A stretch of DNA of 17,664 bases from an uncultured Eubacteriales bacterium (GTDB lineage: Bacteria; Bacillota; Clostridia; Lachnospirales; Bianqueaceae), in the NCBI GenBank assembly GCA_902493345.1, contig CABUPM010000052.1:1-17664 (forward strand), given 5' to 3'. Each line of letters opens with the position of its first letter. Positions within the stretch are counted from its first letter, which is position 1. The notes beneath the pieces were generated by a model that saw only the letters and a list, made by a program, of their open reading frames with translations, was not told the origin of the DNA and ran no database searches. Shown here piece by piece: positions 13,800 to 17,664 of the stretch. Position numbers and translations under genes: made by a program.

Positions 13800-14675
13800 A
13801 TGGAATTGAAGGGAATTATTCCGGCAATGGTTACGCCCTTGCATGAGGACGAGTCCATCAATGTAGAGGAACTGAAGAACCAGGTCAACCGCCAGATCGC
13901 GGCAGGCGCGGCGGCGCTGTTCTGCCTGGGAACCAATGGCGAGTTCTATGCGCTCAGCCATGAGGAAAAGAAACTGGTCATGAAGACCGTAGCGGAAGAA
14001 AATCATGGCCGTCTGCCGATTTTGGCAGGAACAGGCTGCATCACGACTAAGGAGACGATCGAGCTGACGCTGTACGCTAAGGAGCTGGGATACGACGCGG
14101 TCTCGGTGATCGCTCCGTATTTCGCGGAGAGCTCGCAGGATATGCTGGTTCAGCACTACACCAATGTTGCGGCCGCTTGCCAGATGCCGATCATTCTGTA
14201 TAACATTCCGGCCAGAACCGGCGTGAATATGACATGGCAGACGGTGGCCAAGCTGGCGGAGAATCCGTACATCATCGGAATCAAAGACTCCAGCGGCAAT
14301 TTTGACAATACGCTGCGCTATATTGAAGAGACGCCGGACGACTTTATTGTACTGTGCGGCAATGATTCTCTGATCCTGTGGACGCTGCAGGCCGGCGGCA
14401 ACGGCGGGATCTCCGGGTGCGCCAATGTTTGCCCGGAGGTTATGGTCAGCATCTATGAGAATTTTGCCAAAGGAGACTGGGCAGAAGCGAGACGGGTGCA
14501 GGATAGCATCCGCCCGCTGCGGGATTGCTTCAAGCTGGCTAATCCCAATTCCATCGTAAAGCGCGCGACCAATCTTCTGGGATACCCGGTAGGCCCCGCC
14601 AAGGCGCCCTTCTCGCTGGACAATCCTCAGATTGACGCCAAGCTGGAGCTGGCGATCGCGCCGTATCGTAAATAA
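13800..14675 (+). CDS. DHDPS/N-acetylneuraminate lyase-family aldolase
   Basis: A 291-residue (beta/alpha)8 class I aldolase using a Schiff-base lysine to split or join pyruvate and an aldehyde. Lys162 (IGIKDSSGN) is the Schiff-base residue, Tyr134 (YNIPARTG) the proton relay, and GTNGEF (44-49) the carboxylate-binding loop. Arg139 and Tyr107 match dihydrodipicolinate-synthase positions as I recall them. GTNGEFY in place of DapA's usual GTTGES, and its place as last gene of a sugar-acid operon, argue for a catabolic 2-keto-3-deoxy-acid aldolase rather than lysine synthesis. True DapA cannot be excluded from sequence alone. ATG 13800 is preferred because AGAGGA sits 6-7 bases upstream; ATG 13794 lies directly after it. 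The gap from the previous gene is 16 bases. Confidence 0.9.
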   Translation: MELKGIIPAMVTPLHEDESINVEELKNQVNRQIAAGAAALFCLGTNGEFYALSHEEKKLVMKTVAEENHGRLPILAGTGCITTKETIELTLYAKELGYDAVSVIAPYFAESSQDMLVQHYTNVAAACQMPIILYNIPARTGVNMTWQTVAKLAENPYIIGIKDSSGNFDNTLRYIEETPDDFIVLCGNDSLILWTLQAGGNGGISGCANVCPEVMVSIYENFAKGDWAEARRVQDSIRPLRDCFKLANPNSIVKRATNLLGYPVGPAKAPFSLDNPQIDAKLELAIAPYRK

Positions 14676-14695
14676 GCTGAAAAGCGGCATATTCA

Positions 14696-14731
14696 TCCCC
14701 GGACTCTATTGCGGAGTCCGGGGATTTTGTG
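14696..14731 (+). terminator. Intrinsic terminator of the acid-sugar operon
   Basis: A perfect 10-bp GC-rich stem (CCCCGGACTC, 14697-14706, with GAGTCCGGGG, 14714-14723), extended by a T-A pair, is followed by TTTTGTGTT. It ends the five-gene operon. The promoter of the two-component pair is nested in its loop and tail. Confidence 0.92.
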
Positions 14732-14738
14732 TTATAAT
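14709..14738 (+). promoter_or_regulatory. Extended -10 promoter of the two-component pair
   Basis: A perfect TATAAT (14733-14738) is preceded by TGT (14730-14732), an extended -10. The only -35 candidate is weak: TTGCGG (14709-14714), 18 bases upstream and within the terminator loop and stem. Transcription should start near 14745, leaving a leader of about 29 bases. Confidence 0.65.
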
Positions 14739-14773
14739 GGCCCAAAGACATTCAGAGGGGGCAAAGGGAGAAT

Positions 14774-15481
14774 ATGCGGATTAAGATAGCGGTCTGCGAT
14801 GATTCCACCGTGGATCAGTGGTATGTTTCCGATATGGTGGATCGCTGGGCTGTACAAAGAGAACATACGGTACATGTGGATACTTTTATATCCGCGGAAA
14901 GCTTTCTGTTCCACTATGCGGAAGAGAGTGATTATGATATTCTGCTTCTTGATATCGAGATGGGCGAGATGGACGGAGTGTCGATGGCACGGCAGCTGCG
15001 TAGAGGCAACGACGCGGTGCAGATCATATTCATTACGGGGCATTCCGATTATATTTCCGAAGGATATGAGGTCGAGGCGCTGCATTATCTGATGAAGCCG
15101 GTGCGCGAGGAAAAGCTGCACTCCGTATTGGACCGGGCAGTGGAAAAACTCGCCAAGAACGAGAAGGTCCTGGATCTGGAGAGCGGCGGTGAGATGGTGC
15201 GTGTCCCGGTGTATCAGATTCGATATGCGGACGTATATGGAAACTATGTGACGATTCACGCAGCGGAAACGGTAACAGTCAAGATGACACTGAAGGAACT
15301 GGAAAAGGAGCTGGATGAACGATTTTACCGTGTAGGCCGGTCTTATATCGTCAATCTGACACGTATCAACCGTGTCTCCCGAGCAGAGATCAAGCTGAGC
15401 GATGGTACAGCGATTCCGCTGCCGAGAGGTGCTTATGACGAAGTGAACCGGGCCATTATCAATACGAGGAATAACCGATGA
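14774..15481 (+). CDS. LytTR-family response regulator
   Basis: A 235-residue DNA-binding response regulator. The receiver domain (about 3-122) has acidic residues Asp9-Asp10 (AVCDDS), phospho-acceptor Asp60 (LLLDIEMGEMDG), Thr88 (FITGHSDY) and Lys108 (YLMKPV). The LytTR domain (about 138-233) includes VPVYQIRYADVYGNYVTIH and the RFYRVGRSYIVNL segment typical of AgrA/LytR-type regulators. These bind direct repeats upstream of target promoters. ATG 14774 follows GGGAG closely. The gene overlaps the kinase gene by ATGA, so the two are co-translated. Its targets are not shown; the ABC exporter gene downstream and the acid-sugar operon upstream are the nearest candidates. Confidence 0.94.
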   Translation: MRIKIAVCDDSTVDQWYVSDMVDRWAVQREHTVHVDTFISAESFLFHYAEESDYDILLLDIEMGEMDGVSMARQLRRGNDAVQIIFITGHSDYISEGYEVEALHYLMKPVREEKLHSVLDRAVEKLAKNEKVLDLESGGEMVRVPVYQIRYADVYGNYVTIHAAETVTVKMTLKELEKELDERFYRVGRSYIVNLTRINRVSRAEIKLSDGTAIPLPRGAYDEVNRAIINTRNNR

Positions 15482-16140
15482 GATTCTTTTCCAGAAAAAA
15501 CGAAGAACAGATCACGGCCTATCAGCGGGAGCTGATAGAAACACATTACCGGGAAGTAGACAATATGTACCGCCAGATTCGAGGGTGGCGGCATGATTAT
15601 AGAAACCACATTCAGACGATGAAGGCCTATGCGGCGGCCGAGGACTGGGAGGCGATCCGGCATTATCTGGATCTTCTGGATGAAGACCTGATGACTGTGG
15701 ATACGGTCATCAAGACAGGCAATCCTATGACCGACGCGATATTGAATTCGAAGATTTCGTTGGCGAAGGCCAAGGGAATCGACGTGACAGTGGACGCGCA
15801 TATTCCCGTCCGGCTCAAATCTCCGGAGATTGATCTGTGCTGTATCATCGGCAATCTGTTTGATAACGCCATTGAAGCCAGCGTAAAGCTGCCGGAGGGA
15901 CAGAGAATGATCCGGGTATACATGGATATGATTCAGACGCAGCTCTATATATCGTTTACCAATCTGACAGCGGAAAAGAAGATGAAGAAAGAGGGAAAGA
16001 TCTTCCGAAGCACCAAGGGAGAAGGACATGGATTGGGAATGAAGCGGATGGATGCAATCATAGAGAGACTGGAAGGATATGTGAGCCGCAACAGCGAGGA
16101 CGGGGCCTTTACGACGGAGATCCTGCTCCCGCAGGTATGA
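15478..16140 (+). CDS. Short soluble GHKL sensor histidine kinase
   Basis: A 220-residue partner kinase for the LytTR regulator. A short coiled-coil-like N-terminus (about 8-36) leads into the phosphorylation box RHDYRNHIQTM, with His39 as phospho-acceptor. The ATPase part has the N box GNLFDNAIEAS (125-135, Asn126, Asp129, Asn130) and the G box GEGHGLGMKRM (181-191). AgrC/VirS-type kinases of this family usually carry about 200 residues of membrane helices before the His box. Here there is no membrane segment at all, and the regulator gene abuts directly, so no sensor region can have been lost between them. ATG 15478 overlaps the regulator stop. The kinase may sense a cytosolic signal or need a separate membrane partner. 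Confidence 0.92.
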   Translation: MRFFSRKNEEQITAYQRELIETHYREVDNMYRQIRGWRHDYRNHIQTMKAYAAAEDWEAIRHYLDLLDEDLMTVDTVIKTGNPMTDAILNSKISLAKAKGIDVTVDAHIPVRLKSPEIDLCCIIGNLFDNAIEASVKLPEGQRMIRVYMDMIQTQLYISFTNLTAEKKMKKEGKIFRSTKGEGHGLGMKRMDAIIERLEGYVSRNSEDGAFTTEILLPQV

Positions 16141-16169
16141 GAAATGCATTTCATCCCCGAAAAAGAACG

Positions 16170-16203
16170 ATTCGTCCCCTGAATGTTCAGGGGACGAATT
16201 TTT
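16170..16203 (+). terminator. Intrinsic terminator after the kinase gene
   Basis: A perfect 13-bp stem (16170-16182 with 16187-16199, containing TCGTCCCCTGA and its complement) has a 4-base loop and is followed by a TTTTT tract ending at 16203. It separates the two-component pair from the ABC gene only 36 bases further on. Confidence 0.93.
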
Positions 16204-16238
16204 ATGTTACGATACACGCAGAAAGGAGGGGGATTTCC

Positions 16239-17664
16239 ATGATAAAAAAATCAGCCCCAAAAGAGATACAAACAAAGCCGAAGTATTCTATGGGACAGAA
16301 TGTATGGTTTATGATTCGGCTCGCATGGACGTCAGGAGAGAAAAAGGTCCTGGTGCTGAGCTTGCTGTCGGCGGTTTCTTTTGTAACTCTGAATCTGATC
16401 AATCTGTATATTTCACCAAGAATTCTTGCGGCTGTAGAAGCGCATGTTTCACTTTCAGAACTGTTCTGGACGATTCTGGTTCTGGTACTTATGATGATGG
16501 CTGTATCGGCTTTTTCAGCGTATATCAATACCAATACCCTGTACGGCAGGATCAGTGTCCGCAGCGAGATCATCAACCTTTTGAACCGGAAAGCGGCGAC
16601 AACGTCTTATCCCAATCTATATGATGATCATTTTTCCAAGCTTCTTGCCAAGGCATCGGATTGTATCAGTTCCAACCGCGCGGCGACAGAAGCCGTCTGG
16701 AACACCTTGACGGATCTCACGATCAACGGATTGGGATTTCTGGCCTATGTTTTGGTTCTGTCGGCAGTGCAGCCGATCTTGATTCTCGTTATTCTGGTCA
16801 CGGCGGTTCTCAGTTATTTCATCAGTAACTATGTCAATGGCTACGGGTATCGCCATCGTGAGGAAGAAGCGGAATATCAGAAGCATATGAATTATATCGC
16901 GGGGCGTGTGAGAGATTTCGAGACGGCCAAGGATATCCGGATCTTCGGATTGCGGCCGTGGCTGACAGAGCTTTACAATAAGGCTCTGATGGCTTATACG
17001 GCATTTCACCGAAGGGCGGAGAATGTATATATCTGGGCCAGAGTGGCGGATCTTGTACTGTCGCTGCTGCGTAATGGGATCGCCTATGCGTATCTGATCG
17101 GGATGGTGCTTCAGGGCGGACTGACCGCCGCGGAATTTCTGCTGTATTTTAACGCGGCTGGTAATTTTACCGCATGGGTCTCAGGAATTCTCAGCGGATT
17201 CAATACACTGTATAGACAATCCCTGGATATATCTACAGTCAGAGAATGTCTGGAATATGAGGAAACGTTCCGGTTCCGGGAGGGACTCCCGATCCATGCC
17301 AAGACAGGGAAAAGGTACGAATTGAAGCTGGAAGATGTATCATTCCGGTACCCAGGCGCGGCGCGGGATACGCTTTCGCATCTGAATCTTACCCTGCACC
17401 TCGGCGAGAAGCTGGCAGTGGTCGGATTGAACGGAGCGGGCAAGACTACTTTGGTGAAGCTGATGTGCGGCTTTCTGGATCCGACAGAGGGAAGGGTTCT
17501 GCTGGACGGGAAGGATATCCGGGAGTATAACCGTGCAGAGTATTATACGTTATTTTCCGCCGTTTTTCAGAGCTTTTCCATCCTGGCAGGAACGATCGCG
17601 GCCAATGTGGCGCAGCGGGAGGAAGATATCGATATGGCTCGTGTCAGGAAATGCGTGGAAAGGG
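16239..17664 (+). CDS. ABC exporter half-transporter, cut by the right edge
   Basis: The reading frame is open from ATG 16239 to the last base, giving 475 residues without a stop. A soluble N-terminal tail of about 20 residues is followed by a membrane domain with hydrophobic segments at about 36-58, 75-96, 160-196 and 265-320. The nucleotide-binding domain starts at about 362 (LKLEDVSFRYPG). Walker A is GLNGAGKT (396-403) and the Q-loop is Gln444 (VFQSFSIL). The signature and Walker B lie beyond the edge, so activity cannot be judged. GAAAGGAGGGGG (16221-16232) is 6 bases before the ATG, a very strong ribosome site. The sequence is not close to the exporter pair at 2185-5712. A position after a LytTR/GHKL pair is common for peptide or bacteriocin exporters, but the cargo is unknown. 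Confidence 0.9.
   Translation, partial: MIKKSAPKEIQTKPKYSMGQNVWFMIRLAWTSGEKKVLVLSLLSAVSFVTLNLINLYISPRILAAVEAHVSLSELFWTILVLVLMMMAVSAFSAYINTNTLYGRISVRSEIINLLNRKAATTSYPNLYDDHFSKLLAKASDCISSNRAATEAVWNTLTDLTINGLGFLAYVLVLSAVQPILILVILVTAVLSYFISNYVNGYGYRHREEEAEYQKHMNYIAGRVRDFETAKDIRIFGLRPWLTELYNKALMAYTAFHRRAENVYIWARVADLVLSLLRNGIAYAYLIGMVLQGGLTAAEFLLYFNAAGNFTAWVSGILSGFNTLYRQSLDISTVRECLEYEETFRFREGLPIHAKTGKRYELKLEDVSFRYPGAARDTLSHLNLTLHLGEKLAVVGLNGAGKTTLVKLMCGFLDPTEGRVLLDGKDIREYNRAEYYTLFSAVFQSFSILAGTIAANVAQREEDIDMARVRKCVER

Noticed and set aside
8160..14675. Canonical sialic-acid catabolic operon
   Set aside because: A sialidase-like and a NanA-family protein are present, but nanE, nanK and a transporter are missing, and the sialidase-like protein has no export signal.
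13704..14696. 330-codon open frame on the minus strand, opposite the aldolase
   Set aside because: It is an antisense shadow of a clear DHDPS-family gene, with low-complexity Arg/Gln/Ile composition and an implausible start within a terminator.
1..17664. CRISPR array, tRNA or rRNA gene, insertion sequence, prophage or riboswitch
   Set aside because: I saw no spaced direct repeats, tRNA-like cloverleaf, transposase or phage protein, and every leader is too short or lacks a recognisable aptamer.

Overview
The window looks like a chromosomal segment of an endospore-forming Clostridia, most likely Lachnospiraceae-like. This rests on the spoIIGA-sigE sporulation pair, AGGAGG-type ribosome sites, a class B sortase, a LytTR/GHKL two-component pair and several intrinsic terminators. 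Gene density is high, no gap exceeds 300 bases, and I see no rRNA, tRNA, CRISPR array, insertion sequence or phage gene.

Layout. Bases 1-573 hold the terminator of an unseen upstream gene, a GNAT acetyltransferase and its terminator. Bases 574-2190 hold the mother-cell sporulation operon spoIIGA-sigE, behind a promoter with an unusually long spacer and Spo0A-box-like sequences. It ends in a hairpin shared with the convergent gene pair at 2185-5712. That pair encodes the two halves of a heterodimeric ABC exporter, each degenerate at complementary ATPase motifs. Divergent from it is a stand-alone class B sortase (5906-6685). A bidirectional terminator separates the sortase from a convergent mscL channel gene that carries an extra C-terminal CxxC...CxxC ribbon. 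mscL is divergent from a PHP-family phosphoesterase (7276-8073), and the two promoters overlap.

The most interesting part is the five-gene operon at 8160-14675. Its genes are an iron-containing alcohol dehydrogenase, a DUF1537 four-carbon acid-sugar kinase, a PdxA2-type dehydrogenase, a 780-residue cytosolic protein and a DHDPS/NAL-family aldolase. The 780-residue protein fuses an FGE/SUMF-like domain, a sialidase-like beta-propeller and MORN-type repeats. Kinase plus PdxA2 is the known core for turning tetronates (threonate or erythronate) into dihydroxyacetone phosphate. The other three genes suggest an upstream branch that makes the four-carbon acid from a larger, unidentified acid sugar or glycoside. 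That extension is my inference. The operon contains no transporter and no regulator. A palindrome lies over its -35 position.

After a strong terminator come a LytTR response regulator and an unusually short GHKL histidine kinase with no membrane segment, overlapping by ATGA. Another terminator follows, then an ABC exporter subunit that runs off the right edge.
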